Assembly: GCA_003223645.1 (NCBI GenBank)
Contig: QHVT01000032.1
Location: forward strand, 1-48,523
Direction: 5' to 3'
DNA from: Acidobacteriota bacterium
GTDB lineage: Bacteria > Acidobacteriota > Thermoanaerobaculia > Gp7-AA8
Length of the DNA stretch: 48,523 bases
Position numbers and translations under genes: made by a program. Positions 16,065-25,082 of the stretch are shown in pieces. Position 1 is the first letter of the stretch; each line of letters starts with the position of its first letter. The notes under the pieces were generated by a model. The model was not told where the DNA came from, did no database searches, and saw only the letters and a program-made list of their open reading frames with translations.

Positions 16065-16568
16065 ATGAACATCCGCACCGCGACGGCCGATGACCTGCCG
16101 ACGATCCTCCATTTCATCCGCGAGCTCGCGGAGTACGAACGGCTCGCCGATCGCGTCGTCGCGACCGAGGATTCATTGCGCGCGACGCTGTTCGGCAACC
16201 CGCGATTCGCGGAGGTGCTGATCGGAGAAGACCATGTCGAAGGAATGGTGGAGCCGTTCGGCTTCGCCTTGTTCTTCCACAACTACTCGACCTTCCTCGC
16301 GCGTCCCGGCGTCTACCTCGAAGACCTGTACGTCCGTCCCGAGCTGCGCGGCAAAGGCTACGGCCGCGCGCTGCTCTCACGGTTGGCATCAATCGCGCTC
16401 GAACGGAATTGCGGACGCGTGGAATGGTCCGTACTGAACTGGAATGAGCCCGCGATTCGCTTCTACAAAAACATCGGCGCGCTGCCGATGGACCAGTGGA
16501 CCACGTTCCGCATCACCGGCGGCGCGCTCGAAAAACTCGCATGTTATTCTCGCGAAGCGCGGGATTAG
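16065..16568 (+). CDS. GNAT-family N-acetyltransferase
   Basis: 167 residues. It begins IRTATADDLPTILHFIRELAEYE and carries the acetyl-CoA loop LYVRPELRGKGYGRALLSRLA and WSVLNWNEPAIRFYKNIGALPMDQW, the pattern of diamine/amino-acid acetyltransferases of the GNAT superfamily (spermidine/diamine type). ATG 16065 is preferred to 16044 because it begins just before the first strand. Its stop codon TAG 16566-16568 lies inside tRNA-Val, so the last three or so codons overlap the RNA gene. Confidence 0.9.
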   Translation: MNIRTATADDLPTILHFIRELAEYERLADRVVATEDSLRATLFGNPRFAEVLIGEDHVEGMVEPFGFALFFHNYSTFLARPGVYLEDLYVRPELRGKGYGRALLSRLASIALERNCGRVEWSVLNWNEPAIRFYKNIGALPMDQWTTFRITGGALEKLACYSREARD

Positions 16569-16633
16569 CTCAGTGGTAGAGCGTCTCCTTTACACGGAGA
16601 GGGTCGGGGGTTCGAATCCCTCATCCCGCACCA
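16559..16633 (+). tRNA. tRNA-Val (TAC)
   Basis: 75 nt with encoded CCA. Acceptor GCGGGAT pairs with ATCCCGC; D-arm GCTC/GAGC; anticodon stem TCTCC/GGAGA with loop TTTACAC (anticodon TAC); T-arm GGGGGTTCGAATCCCTC region. It overlaps the end of the GNAT gene by 10 bases and lies 14 bases before the receiver gene. Confidence 0.95.
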
Positions 16634-16647
16634 GACCGGCATCCTGA

Positions 16648-17013
16648 ATGCTCCCGCTCCTCAAGAAACCGCGCCTGCTGCTCCTGGACGACGACGCGTC
16701 GATGCAGCGGCTGCTGGCGTTGATGCTTCGGCGCGAGGGATTTTGCGTGGATGTGGTGAGCACGGGCAGACAGGCGATCGAGAAAATCGGTCGCGTCGAC
16801 TACGACGCCCTGCTGCTCGATCTCATGATGCCGACCGAGGGCGGCATGACGGTGATCAATCATCTGCGCGAGCACGAGCCGCGCATGCTGCGGCGCGTCG
16901 TCGTCGTTACCGCGTCCCCCGATTCGGTGCTGAAGAAGATCTCGAAGGAAGTCGCTGCCGTGGTGAAGAAGCCCGTCGACGCGGGCGAGCTCATTGCGGC
17001 GATTCGGAAATGA
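16648..17013 (+). CDS. Single-domain response regulator
   Basis: 121 residues, a CheY-like receiver and nothing else. The acidic pair and start of strand 1 read LLLLDDDASMQ; the phosphoacceptor Asp lies in ALLLDLMMPTEGGM near residue 58; the Thr is in VVVTASP and the Lys in VVKKPVD. It has no output domain, so it should act by protein contact. No kinase gene is adjacent in the same direction. The last 23 bases overlap the convergent permease gene. Confidence 0.9.
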   Translation: MLPLLKKPRLLLLDDDASMQRLLALMLRREGFCVDVVSTGRQAIEKIGRVDYDALLLDLMMPTEGGMTVINHLREHEPRMLRRVVVVTASPDSVLKKISKEVAAVVKKPVDAGELIAAIRK

Positions 17014-18118
17014 CCGCCGACGCCTGCGTCGAAAACGAACGCTGATAGATGTCGATCACCGCCGCGAGCAGCGAGAACACCAGCGGTCCGATCACGAGTC
17101 CGACGAAACCGAACGCCTGCATCCCGCCGAGGACTGCGAACAGAAGCGGAATCGCCGGCAGCTGCGCCTTCCCTTTCATCGCCCACGGACGCACGATGTT
17201 GTCGATCAGCGACACCGGCAGGACGCCCCAAAGGATCAGCACGATCGCCTGCCACCACGGACGCTCGCCCATCGATGCGGCGAGGACGAGATAGACCGAC
17301 GCCGGCACCCACACCGCCGCCGCGCCGACCATCGGAATCAGCGACAACAGCGAGGCGACCGCGCCCCAGAACACCGCGCCCGGAACGCCGGTGATCGCGA
17401 GTCCGACGCCGGTCATGATGCCCTGCGCGAGTCCGGTGAAGAGCTGTCCGCGGAACGTCGCTTCGATCACGTCGCCGAATCGCGCGCGGAATTCTTCGTC
17501 GTAGCGCTTCGGCATCGGCGAGAGGACCGACAACTGCACGAGAATCGATTCGCCTTCGACGTAGAAGAAAAACATCGACAACAGCATCAGCGCGAACCCG
17601 AGGACGACGCTCGCCAGACCGCCGACGAGCACACCGCCGTGACGCGCGACCCATCCGGGAACCTGGCGAATGGCGGGAAGGAGGAGCTGCTGTGGACTGA
17701 GTGTCGCCGGATCGAAGCTCGGCGCGAACCGTTTGATCCATTGAAGATGCTGCGTGAGATTGATCCGCTGCACCATCGCCTGCGCCTCGCCCGACTGCAG
17801 TTTCTGGAAGACGACATTCGCCTGCTGCACGAGCAACATGCTGAGCACCAGCGCGGGAATGACGATGATCAGCGTGATGCCGAGGAGCATCACCAGCGCG
17901 GCGCGATTCGAGCTGCCTTTCAGCCGCGCGCGGACGCGTTTGAAGAGACCGAACGTGAGGATCACGACGATCGCGCCGAGAAGAATCGCCGTCATGAACG
18001 GCCAGAGAATGAGGAACGTCGCGTACAGCAGGAGCAGCGCGAACAGGCCGAAGAAAATGACGCCGGCGAGACGCCACTCCCTTTTTTGCTCGAGACTCGA
18101 CTCCGGCAGTTCGCTCAT
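16991..18118 (-). CDS. AI-2E-family (PerM-like) membrane transporter
   Basis: 375 residues with about eight membrane segments. It shows the family pattern of two early helices (FGLFALLLLYATFLILWPFMTAILLGAI), a long amphipathic soluble part (LNLTQHLQWIKRF), then GWVARHGGVLVGGLASVVLGFALMLLSMFFFYVEGE and C-terminal helices with GVPGAVFWGAVASLLSLIPMVGAAAVW and DNIVRPWAMKG. Members export AI-2 or small ions; the substrate cannot be told here. It is convergent with the receiver gene and divergent from rmlC. Confidence 0.88.
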   Translation of the reverse strand: MSELPESSLEQKREWRLAGVIFFGLFALLLLYATFLILWPFMTAILLGAIVVILTFGLFKRVRARLKGSSNRAALVMLLGITLIIVIPALVLSMLLVQQANVVFQKLQSGEAQAMVQRINLTQHLQWIKRFAPSFDPATLSPQQLLLPAIRQVPGWVARHGGVLVGGLASVVLGFALMLLSMFFFYVEGESILVQLSVLSPMPKRYDEEFRARFGDVIEATFRGQLFTGLAQGIMTGVGLAITGVPGAVFWGAVASLLSLIPMVGAAAVWVPASVYLVLAASMGERPWWQAIVLILWGVLPVSLIDNIVRPWAMKGKAQLPAIPLLFAVLGGMQAFGFVGLVIGPLVFSLLAAVIDIYQRSFSTQASAVISESPQ

Positions 18119-18156
18119 TCAGCAAAGATATCGCGAACGTGTATCATCCGCGCCGC

Positions 18157-18663
18157 TTGAACGTACGTGAGACCGAACTGCGGGGGGTTCTCATCATCGA
18201 GCCGCGCGTCTTTCGCGACGAGCGCGGATGGTTCATGGAGACCTTCAACGCCGAACTATTCGCGAAGCACGGCCTCCCCACCGACTTTGCGCAGGACAAC
18301 CACTCCTCCTCCCGCAAGGGCGTCATACGCGGCCTGCACTACCAACCCGATCCGCCGCAGGGAAAACTGGTCCGCTGCGTCCGCGGCCGCATCTTCGACG
18401 TCGCCGTCGACCTCGACACGAGGAAGTGGACCGGACTCGAACTGTCCGAAGAAAACCAGCTCATGCTCTGGATCCCCCCCGGCTTCGCCCACGGCTTCTC
18501 CGTCCTCAGCGACGAGGCGGATGTCGTCTACAAATGCACCACCCTCTGGAACTCGAAAGGCGAACGCCAGATCGTCTACAACGACCCCGCCCTCGCCATC
18601 GACTGGCACGTCCCCACCCCCATCGTCTCCGACCGCGACGCCGCCGCTCCTCGCCTGCCTTGA
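18157..18663 (+). CDS. rmlC: dTDP-4-dehydrorhamnose 3,5-epimerase
   Basis: 168 residues from TTG 18157. Homologues begin two or three residues before the ETELRGV motif, which favours TTG over GTG 18139; neither has a clear ribosome site. Diagnostic motifs: VFRDERGWFMETFN, QDNHSSSRKGVIRGLHYQ (catalytic His), GKLVRCVRGRIFDVAVDL, and LWIPPGFAHGFSVLS with the catalytic Tyr in VVYKCT. The enzyme epimerises C3 and C5 of the 4-keto sugar in dTDP-L-rhamnose synthesis. The other rml genes are not adjacent. Confidence 0.9.
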   Translation: MNVRETELRGVLIIEPRVFRDERGWFMETFNAELFAKHGLPTDFAQDNHSSSRKGVIRGLHYQPDPPQGKLVRCVRGRIFDVAVDLDTRKWTGLELSEENQLMLWIPPGFAHGFSVLSDEADVVYKCTTLWNSKGERQIVYNDPALAIDWHVPTPIVSDRDAAAPRLP

Positions 18664-18748
18664 CTCCCCCCGCCCGCCCGTTTACGATGCGCGCTCCTCG
18701 GTGGAATGCCACCCACCAGCCTAGGGTTAGCAAGAATTCCTACGACGC

Positions 18749-18825
<77 letters not shown>

Positions 18826-18842
18826 AAATCGCTTCGCTCACC

Positions 18843-18868
18843 AGCCGCCATTTGGCGGCTTACGTGTT
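18843..18868 (+). terminator. Hairpin after tRNA-Asp copy 1
   Basis: AGCCGCC-ATTT-GGCGGCT at 18843-18860, followed by a weak T-bearing tail. Same position and sequence type as the hairpin after copy 2 at 25056. Confidence 0.55.
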
Positions 18869-19300
18869 TCTGCGGGGTGCATTAGAAAATTGCAGACTCG
18901 CAAGGTGACTTGCAAGGTCGAAAATTTGGCGCTCGAAAATCGCCGCAGACCCGCGACCCAAAAATGCTGCAATGTTCCGGGCTTTCGCGCGGTACACGGA
19001 CCAGGAGTACGAACAGGCGCGGGACGCCGCCCTGGCGTAACAGCAGCAGCAGCCGCGACTACGACGAAGGAAACGGCGGCGGCGATGGCCAAGGTGAACG
19101 ACGCGCTCGCGCAGTTGAACCTCGATTCGGAGGACGAGGAGGAATCGGGCGTAGCGCACCCGTCCGTTTTCCTTAGTTCGCGCGCCGCGAATGCCTGACC
19201 CCTCGTTGTGTTCTCCAGTCTCGCCTTTACGGCTTGCCTCCCCTCGCAACACAAGCCAGAATGCGGATCAATGCCTCAATCTTCAGCCGTCATTTCGCAC
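18869..19300. other. Non-coding region downstream of tRNA-Asp copy 1
   Basis: No gene is supported. The part up to about 18965 resembles the stretch after tRNA-Asp copy 2: both have AGACTCGCAA, CGCAAGGTCG or TGCAAGGTCG, and CAGACCCGCGACCCAAA. The remainder, with a short CAG run near 19042, shows nothing recognisable; the promoter of the CHAT operon probably lies here. Confidence 0.5.
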
Positions 19301-22300
19301 ATGCGGAGAAGGTTGCATGCCGCTTGCGGATTGGCCCTCAGCTGTTGCAGTCTCCTTTCCTGTTCTCGCGGTTCCCCGCAGAGAGCGTCCTGTAGAGGGG
19401 AAGAAGACAGCGTTGCTGCCGGCGTCGTTTGGGCAGGCGTCATAGAGCAAGTCGATCCCAACGACGATTCCCATAGATGGGAAGTGCAGATGAAGGCTCA
19501 GGAACTGGCGAAGAGTCAGACATCGGATCTGCGCTCAACTTTCCAGTTGGTCCCGCTTGCCGCAGAATTTGGAGACTACGATCTCGCGGTCAAGCTTGCA
19601 CGCGCTCGACTCGCCCAGGAGAGAGACCGGCCAGAGGTTCGGAGTTTGGCGGCTGCCGCGCTACTGGCGCGTTTTCTCCACTCCGGCGCGAACAACGATC
19701 TACTTGATGCCGGCGAGTTATTGGCCGACGAGGGAGCCGGCTCGGCAGCGCGATGCAACCGATTGTTGGCGCTGCACCGCCTCGGCTTGAGCTACCGGCT
19801 AAACGCGAGAAAAAATGACTGTCCATGCCTGGATTCTTTCGGCCTTCCTGGCAAGACGCGATTCCCTCTTGACGGCCATCGACACTCGGCGGACCAGCTT
19901 GCGGCTTCCGAGTTGGCCCAAGTAGAGACACTACTGGCCCGAGGGAACCAGGCGCAGGCTCGCGAGATGATCCGGCGCAATGGGCAGGCGTGGCGAGTCT
20001 GGTTTGAGTTGGGCGCGCTCGAGCTATGGCGAACTGCTGCTACCGAAGCCGACCGTCGGGCCGCCGAGAAGCGCATACGTCCGCTCACAGAGGTCTACGC
20101 CGAAACGGACGGAAACCCTGCTCCCATGCAGCTGTGGGCACAGCTAGGAAAGATCCCGCCGCACTCCAGAGCGACCGTGAAAGAGAGCCTTACCCACTGG
20201 GAGGAAGGAATCTCCGCCTTATCCCGCTACGAACCCGACCGCGTGGAGAGCGAGCTTCGTCTGGCGCGACGGGGGTTGGCAGCGCGACTGTCCGCTCTTC
20301 TACCGTCCATCGATCTCGCGCTCGCGGCGGCGCGCTTTCATCTCGGAGACGACCGTGGAATGCTCGAACGATCGCTCGCCGTTCGACGCAGCGTTTCCCA
20401 AGACGCCAATCCCTGGGCTCACGCGCGCGCGCTTTGGCTCGAAGCGTTGGCGCTCCAGGCTAGGGCGGACTGGTCGCAATCGCTGCGACGCGCCGAGGAA
20501 GCCGGACGCCTCTTCGCCCGCTTGGGCGAGCCCGCAAATTCCGGCTACCAGGATGTAATCCGAGGGGTGGCTTTCGAGTCGCAGGATGCGGAGGAGTCCG
20601 CTTCTTCCGCTTATCTAGCCGGCGTGACCCGGATTCAAGAAGCGGGTGACACACGTCTACTCGCCGGTGCCTTAGCACTCCTCGCCCGCCAACAGAGCCG
20701 GGCAGGCCGGGCCCATCTCGCCGTCGACTTGCAGAGGGAGAGTACAGTCCTGGACATCGCCGACGCGACTCCTCAGCTCGTCGCCGAGGCAAAGGCGATT
20801 CTTGCGGAGCAACTCTTCCGGTCCGGTGCAAGCATCGAAGGCAACCAAGTCCTGCAGCAAGCGAGGGACGCGGCCCGTCGTATCGCGAGCGCGCAGCCAC
20901 GTCGTAGGGCGGAGGCCATCATTGCTCAAGTCGAGGCTTCGGGCGCCAGGGACTCGAACCCAGTCGCTGCGGAGAGGGCGCTCGACCGCTTTCTCTCGGA
21001 GTTTGACACTTTCGGTGAACGGTTCTTTCGCGCAGAGGCATTGGTCGAACGTGCCCAAGCGCGGCTGCTTCTTGGAAAACAGTCCGGCGCTGAAGAGGAT
21101 CTCGCCCTGGCACTGGGCGAGATCGCCAATCAGAGCGAGCGGCTGGAAGACCGGGTCCAGTCCGTGGTCCTACTGGACCGGGCTCGCGACGCGCTCGAAC
21201 GTCTGGTCGATGTACTCCTCCGTATGCCAGACGGCAGCCCCCAGGCACTCGATTGGATCGAGAGGTTGCGCGCCGAGCAAATCGGGCTTGGGTTCGGTTA
21301 CGCGAAAACACCAGGCCGCCGCAGCCTCATCAACGCACCCCGCGGCACCTGCATCACGGAGTATTGGGCCGCTCCGGCTGAGCTGCTTGCCTGGACCTCC
21401 TGCGACGGCCAAGCGGCGCACTTCGATCGCATCAAGGTCTCGCGGGACGAACTACTCCGGGAACTGACGGAGCTCAAGAGAGCGTCCCAGCGAGGCAACC
21501 TCGCCGATATCCGGCGGCACTCCGTCAAGGCATCTACCTGGCTGATCGCGCCGATTGAGAAATCGCTGACTGGGTCGCTCTCATGGATTGTGATCCCCGA
21601 CGCCCTCTTTCCGTCCCTACCGTTGGCTTGGTTGACCCTGAATGGTCGCTTCGTCTTCGAGAACCGAGTCGTGAAAACTGCTCCCTCGTGGTCTCAGCTC
21701 TCGGTCAAAGCGCCCAGGGCGGCAGCTCCCTGGAAAGGTCTGGGAATCGGCGATCCCGACCCGGACCCCAAGGCCCCAGCCGACAGGTTGCCGTTTGCAC
21801 GCGCCGAAGCGAAGAGACTGCCGGCTCTCTTTCCTGGCTCCACTGCGAAGGTTGGAGCGGAGGCGACGTTTACCGCGATGCTCCAGCAGCGCAACTCGTT
21901 CAATCTTTTGCATCTGGCGACCCACCTGTCGAGTGGCTCTCGGGTGCCGCTGAGCGCCCGGCTTATGCTCGCGCCGGAACCAATCCGGCCCGACGGACGG
22001 GTTTCCGCAGACGAGGTCTCCCGAGCTCGGTTTACCCATCTGCGGCTTGCGGTCGTGGCGTCCTGTTCGAGCGCTGCGGGAGCCCCAGCCAAGATTGCCG
22101 GTGGTCTCGATTTCGTGAACGCCTTTCTCCATGCGGGAACGGAGCAGGCGCTCGGCACGCTCTGGGATGTCCCGGACCGTGAGGTCTCTCCGGCCCTCGC
22201 CGAGTTCTACAGATTCCTAAAAGCCGGCTTACCCTCCGACCAGGCATTGCAACGGGTCTGGCTCACGGCGCTCCGGAAAAATGCCAGCGACGCGGACCGG

Positions 22301-22342
22301 AGCGTCCGCGTGGCTCTGCAGTTGTCCACCACTACTTTCTGA
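19301..22342 (+). CDS. TPR-CHAT caspase-like peptidase, probable lipoprotein
   Basis: 1013 residues from ATG 19301. This start gives a lipoprotein signal (CGLALSCCSLLSC, lipobox LLSC); upstream starts at 19208 and 19271 would bury it. Residues 50-650 are helical and TPR-like (AAEFGDYDLAVKLARARLAQE; WLEALALQARADWSQSLRRAEEA). The C-terminal 300 residues form a CHAT domain: LLHLATH near 868 supplies the catalytic His, VVASCSSAAG near 920 the Cys, and ALGTLWDVPD with EFYRFLKAG closes the fold. CHAT proteases belong to the caspase clan and several act in bacterial immunity (established). An exported, anchored CHAT enzyme is unusual. It opens a three-gene cassette. Confidence 0.88.
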   Translation: MRRRLHAACGLALSCCSLLSCSRGSPQRASCRGEEDSVAAGVVWAGVIEQVDPNDDSHRWEVQMKAQELAKSQTSDLRSTFQLVPLAAEFGDYDLAVKLARARLAQERDRPEVRSLAAAALLARFLHSGANNDLLDAGELLADEGAGSAARCNRLLALHRLGLSYRLNARKNDCPCLDSFGLPGKTRFPLDGHRHSADQLAASELAQVETLLARGNQAQAREMIRRNGQAWRVWFELGALELWRTAATEADRRAAEKRIRPLTEVYAETDGNPAPMQLWAQLGKIPPHSRATVKESLTHWEEGISALSRYEPDRVESELRLARRGLAARLSALLPSIDLALAAARFHLGDDRGMLERSLAVRRSVSQDANPWAHARALWLEALALQARADWSQSLRRAEEAGRLFARLGEPANSGYQDVIRGVAFESQDAEESASSAYLAGVTRIQEAGDTRLLAGALALLARQQSRAGRAHLAVDLQRESTVLDIADATPQLVAEAKAILAEQLFRSGASIEGNQVLQQARDAARRIASAQPRRRAEAIIAQVEASGARDSNPVAAERALDRFLSEFDTFGERFFRAEALVERAQARLLLGKQSGAEEDLALALGEIANQSERLEDRVQSVVLLDRARDALERLVDVLLRMPDGSPQALDWIERLRAEQIGLGFGYAKTPGRRSLINAPRGTCITEYWAAPAELLAWTSCDGQAAHFDRIKVSRDELLRELTELKRASQRGNLADIRRHSVKASTWLIAPIEKSLTGSLSWIVIPDALFPSLPLAWLTLNGRFVFENRVVKTAPSWSQLSVKAPRAAAPWKGLGIGDPDPDPKAPADRLPFARAEAKRLPALFPGSTAKVGAEATFTAMLQQRNSFNLLHLATHLSSGSRVPLSARLMLAPEPIRPDGRVSADEVSRARFTHLRLAVVASCSSAAGAPAKIAGGLDFVNAFLHAGTEQALGTLWDVPDREVSPALAEFYRFLKAGLPSDQALQRVWLTALRKNASDADRSVRVALQLSTTTF

Positions 22343-22369
22343 TCTGACCGAGAAGGGAGAGAGGAAACC
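22343..22369 (+). promoter_or_regulatory. Strong ribosome-binding site
   Basis: GAGAAGGGAGAGAGGAAACC precedes ATG 22370. The 27-base gap after the CHAT stop holds only this purine-rich site, supporting an operon. Confidence 0.7.
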
Positions 22370-23257
22370 ATGATCAAAGTCTACGTCTTCATTACGGGGC
22401 TGGTACTCTACCAATTCACGACCTCAGTCACAGGCGGAACGAGCTACGCAATCCTCGGCTCCGGTCATTTCGCTATTGGAGATGTTCCGATCGTCGATCA
22501 TACGATCAAGATCCAGTACGGAGACAAACCGGAAACTTCTTTCAGCTCTCCCCTCGAGGCTCAATTGACTGTACTACCCTGCCCACCCAACGGGTGTACA
22601 GCGATCCAAAGCCCGGCACTCATCCCATCGCTCAAGGACTTGATGACCTCGACGCCCGTCATTCAGCCTGCGTGTTTGCAATTCGACGGCACGAACTGCC
22701 ATCCACACGACGCACCAACGGCCCCGGGAAGAAATGGCCTCCTGGCGTTTACCGGCGACTGGTCCGTCGAGGCCTTGACCGACTGCGGCGGCAGCACGTA
22801 TCCGAAAGAGCCCACACCCACCGTGGAAATGAATTTTGTCAGGGCAGGCCGCTCTTGGGAGCTTCGCTACGCGGACCTTGGAGCACTCCCCGAAACTGCC
22901 AATACCGTACTGTTCACGACGACAGTGCAAAAGATGGAGGATCTCAAAATCTCAAATGCCTCCGACCGCGAGATGTGGACCAAGGCTCTCGCTCCAATCA
23001 CCAACTGCAAAAAACTTCGCGGGTTCGAGGCTTCCGGAGCCACTCAATGCGCAGTGATCCTGATCCGAAATGGCTCGTCCGAGCAATACCTCGGCGGGGG
23101 TGATCTTCACTACGCAGCTCTCTACGAGCTCCTGAGCAATACACCTCCGATCAATGAACTTTGGCTGCCTATCACCTCGACTGGCAATGTCTGCGGCGGC
23201 GGCGGCGGTACGGGCGGCCTGAGCCACTGCACGGGCATGAAGGTGACATTCCCATGA
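22370..23257 (+). CDS. Exported protein of unknown family, middle gene of CHAT cassette
   Basis: 295 residues. A hydrophobic N-terminus (VYVFITGLVLYQFTTSV) is a signal peptide or anchor. The mature part has about nine cysteines in scattered pairs (LPCPPNGC; C...NC near 100; C near 138), a beta-rich middle (FTGDWSVEALTDCGG, then VEMNFVRAGRSWELRYADLG) and a Gly-rich C-terminus CGGGGGTGGLSHC. No known domain is recognised. It could be substrate, inhibitor or effector of the flanking proteases (inference). Its stop overlaps the next start in ATGA (23254-23257). Confidence 0.75.
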   Translation: MIKVYVFITGLVLYQFTTSVTGGTSYAILGSGHFAIGDVPIVDHTIKIQYGDKPETSFSSPLEAQLTVLPCPPNGCTAIQSPALIPSLKDLMTSTPVIQPACLQFDGTNCHPHDAPTAPGRNGLLAFTGDWSVEALTDCGGSTYPKEPTPTVEMNFVRAGRSWELRYADLGALPETANTVLFTTTVQKMEDLKISNASDREMWTKALAPITNCKKLRGFEASGATQCAVILIRNGSSEQYLGGGDLHYAALYELLSNTPPINELWLPITSTGNVCGGGGGTGGLSHCTGMKVTFP

Positions 23258-24564
23258 CCAGAGCCCGACTTCGGCTTGTTGCCTTTTACCTGACCGTGGT
23301 GTCCCTCGGTCTCGGCCAGAACGCCATCGCCGACGTCCTCCCCCTGCAGCCCATCCCGCAACGGGGAAAACTCTGGTGCTGGGCGGCCTCGTCCGAGATG
23401 GTCCTGGACTATCTGGCACCCGGCCCCGTATACAGGGCTGCGGCCGGTCAGTGCTCACTCGTACGAAGTCTGCCGCAGGTAAGTTGTGACTGCCCCCCCC
23501 CGGACGGATTCAATGTGACCGACCCGGGGTGCGATCGGCGTACCCCTTTCGTGCCCGATGATTTCGTTCCCAAGTTGATCGAATATGTTCAACGCACGGC
23601 TCCCCCAGCTGGGACCTTCAAGGCCATCAGCAGAAACCTCCTGACATGTGAGATCAATACACGCAGACGTCCGATCGTCACCTGGTGGCGATACCCGCAG
23701 AAGTGTAAGGATGCAGGACACCTCGTCATCACCTCGGGCATCGAGGCCGGGACGAATCTGGGAAGCCTCGTTCTGATCCAGGATCCGTGGCCTGTCGAAA
23801 TTGGCAATACCTATTGGCTGACATGGCGCGGGTTCGCCTGCGGACTCCAGCTCAGTGGACATTGCGTTGACTATTACGATGTACAGAAGTCGGAAGGCGC
23901 GCCTCCGTCGTGTGACGCGAGCCAACCGCTCGATGACACCGACTGTAGCCATCCATCCGCAGAGCCGGCTTACCAACTCTCCGACGTGGCCGCGACCGTT
24001 GCCAGTACCCTTAGAGATACCCCTAATATTCGGCACGCCATCGGCGTGCCGGATGAATTTCAAGACCTTGCCTGCAATACACAACAGCTACTCCGGAGCG
24101 CGAGGATTACCTTTGCCCCGGACGACTCGGAGATGGTGAATAAGATAGGAACTTCCAGGCTGCTTTGCACAGTAGGAACCAACCAAGCATCGATCGGAAT
24201 CTCGATCTTCCTGAAAGATCGCACCGCTGATACATGGACGATCGTAGGGTTTGGTGCTCCTCAGGTGACTCCCTGGTTGCAGCTTTACGCAAATACACTC
24301 CGTGGTGATCGGGCCGTCGCTCCTGAGCTCTATGAGGTCGAGATTCCCAGTACGGGAGACATTCTCTTGATCGCTCCCAACGATAAAAACCAGCCGACGA
24401 TCCACTTCCCCCTGGTTCAACCGGGCACCCCTTTGAGACCATCAGGCCAGCAGCCGAGAAGCTTGAAGGAGGTCCTCGGGAACGACAAGGTGGGCGGACT
24501 CAGATCTGCAACCCTCGGAAGCTACCTTTTTGGACTGCAGCAGAGGCTGAAGAGCAACCCATGA
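23254..24564 (+). CDS. Exported papain-like cysteine protease (C39/AvrRpt2-like)
   Basis: 436 residues. The signal peptide is LVAFYLTVVSLGLGQNAIA. Soon after, IPQRGKLWCWAASSEMVLDY carries the Gln and Cys of papain-like enzymes of the AvrRpt2 / C39-like type, which share Q....WCWAA. The His is likely in DAGHLVITSGI and the third residue in LVLIQDPWP. Between them lie cysteine-rich loops (VSCDCPPP). The C-terminal 200 residues form a separate domain of unknown type. Enzymes with this motif cleave proteins or leader peptides. ATG 23254 overlaps the previous stop, so translation is coupled. Confidence 0.8.
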   Translation: MTRARLRLVAFYLTVVSLGLGQNAIADVLPLQPIPQRGKLWCWAASSEMVLDYLAPGPVYRAAAGQCSLVRSLPQVSCDCPPPDGFNVTDPGCDRRTPFVPDDFVPKLIEYVQRTAPPAGTFKAISRNLLTCEINTRRRPIVTWWRYPQKCKDAGHLVITSGIEAGTNLGSLVLIQDPWPVEIGNTYWLTWRGFACGLQLSGHCVDYYDVQKSEGAPPSCDASQPLDDTDCSHPSAEPAYQLSDVAATVASTLRDTPNIRHAIGVPDEFQDLACNTQQLLRSARITFAPDDSEMVNKIGTSRLLCTVGTNQASIGISIFLKDRTADTWTIVGFGAPQVTPWLQLYANTLRGDRAVAPELYEVEIPSTGDILLIAPNDKNQPTIHFPLVQPGTPLRPSGQQPRSLKEVLGNDKVGGLRSATLGSYLFGLQQRLKSNP

Positions 24565-24605
24565 AGAGTAGGCTGATGAAGAGAGACTGGCCCCTCACGT
24601 TGGCC

Positions 24606-24929
24606 TCACTTGAACCGCGGCGGCGCAATCGCCGCCGCACAGCTCTCGTCCACCCTCCCCGGAGCGGGGTCGCGCACGAACTTCGCCATGATCACGTCGA
24701 GGCGGGCGAAGGAGCGGCTGGCGTTGGCGATGACGATGTGGCGGCTGTTGACGAGGTTCTTCGCCACGAGCGCGCCCATGCGCGGGCGGCGTGACGGATC
24801 GAACGGGCCACTGACGATCAGCGCGGGCACGCGCGAGCCGAAGGTCTTTGCGACTGTCAGTTGTGACGTGGCGAACTGCGCGCCATCGTGCAGCGCGACC
24901 GGTAGGCCTCGATCGACGGAATCTAATCT
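24606..24929 (-). pseudogene. C-terminal remnant of a TAP-like alpha/beta hydrolase
   Basis: A leftward frame reads GLPVALHDGAQFATSQL, VPALIVSGPFDPSRRP, LVNSRHIVIANASRSF and FVRDPAPGRVDESCAAAI. This is the C-terminal end of the hydrolases with a TAP-like C-domain (family pattern: VP.L...G..DP.TPP, then F...P....D..C). The catalytic His region looks altered (ANASRSF where GHG is usual). A TAG lies just upstream near 24953 and no N-terminal part is present. It ends against tRNA-Asp copy 2, as if cut by integration. Confidence 0.65.
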
Positions 24930-24962
24930 AATCGGTGAGCGCTGCGCGTGCCGCTACGACGC

Positions 24963-25036
<74 letters not shown>

Positions 25037-25055
25037 CCTATCTAAAGCTTTCACC

Positions 25056-25082
25056 AGCCGCCACTTCGGCGGCTTTCGTGTT
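25056..25082 (+). terminator. Hairpin after tRNA-Asp copy 2
   Basis: AGCCGCC/GGCGGCT stem (25056-25074) followed by TTCGTGTTTT. Parallel to the hairpin at 18843. Confidence 0.55.

Noticed and set aside
22370-23257. Middle gene of the CHAT cassette as a bacterial gasdermin
   Set aside because: CHAT genes can accompany gasdermins, but this protein has a signal peptide and many cysteines and no gasdermin-like pattern I can see.
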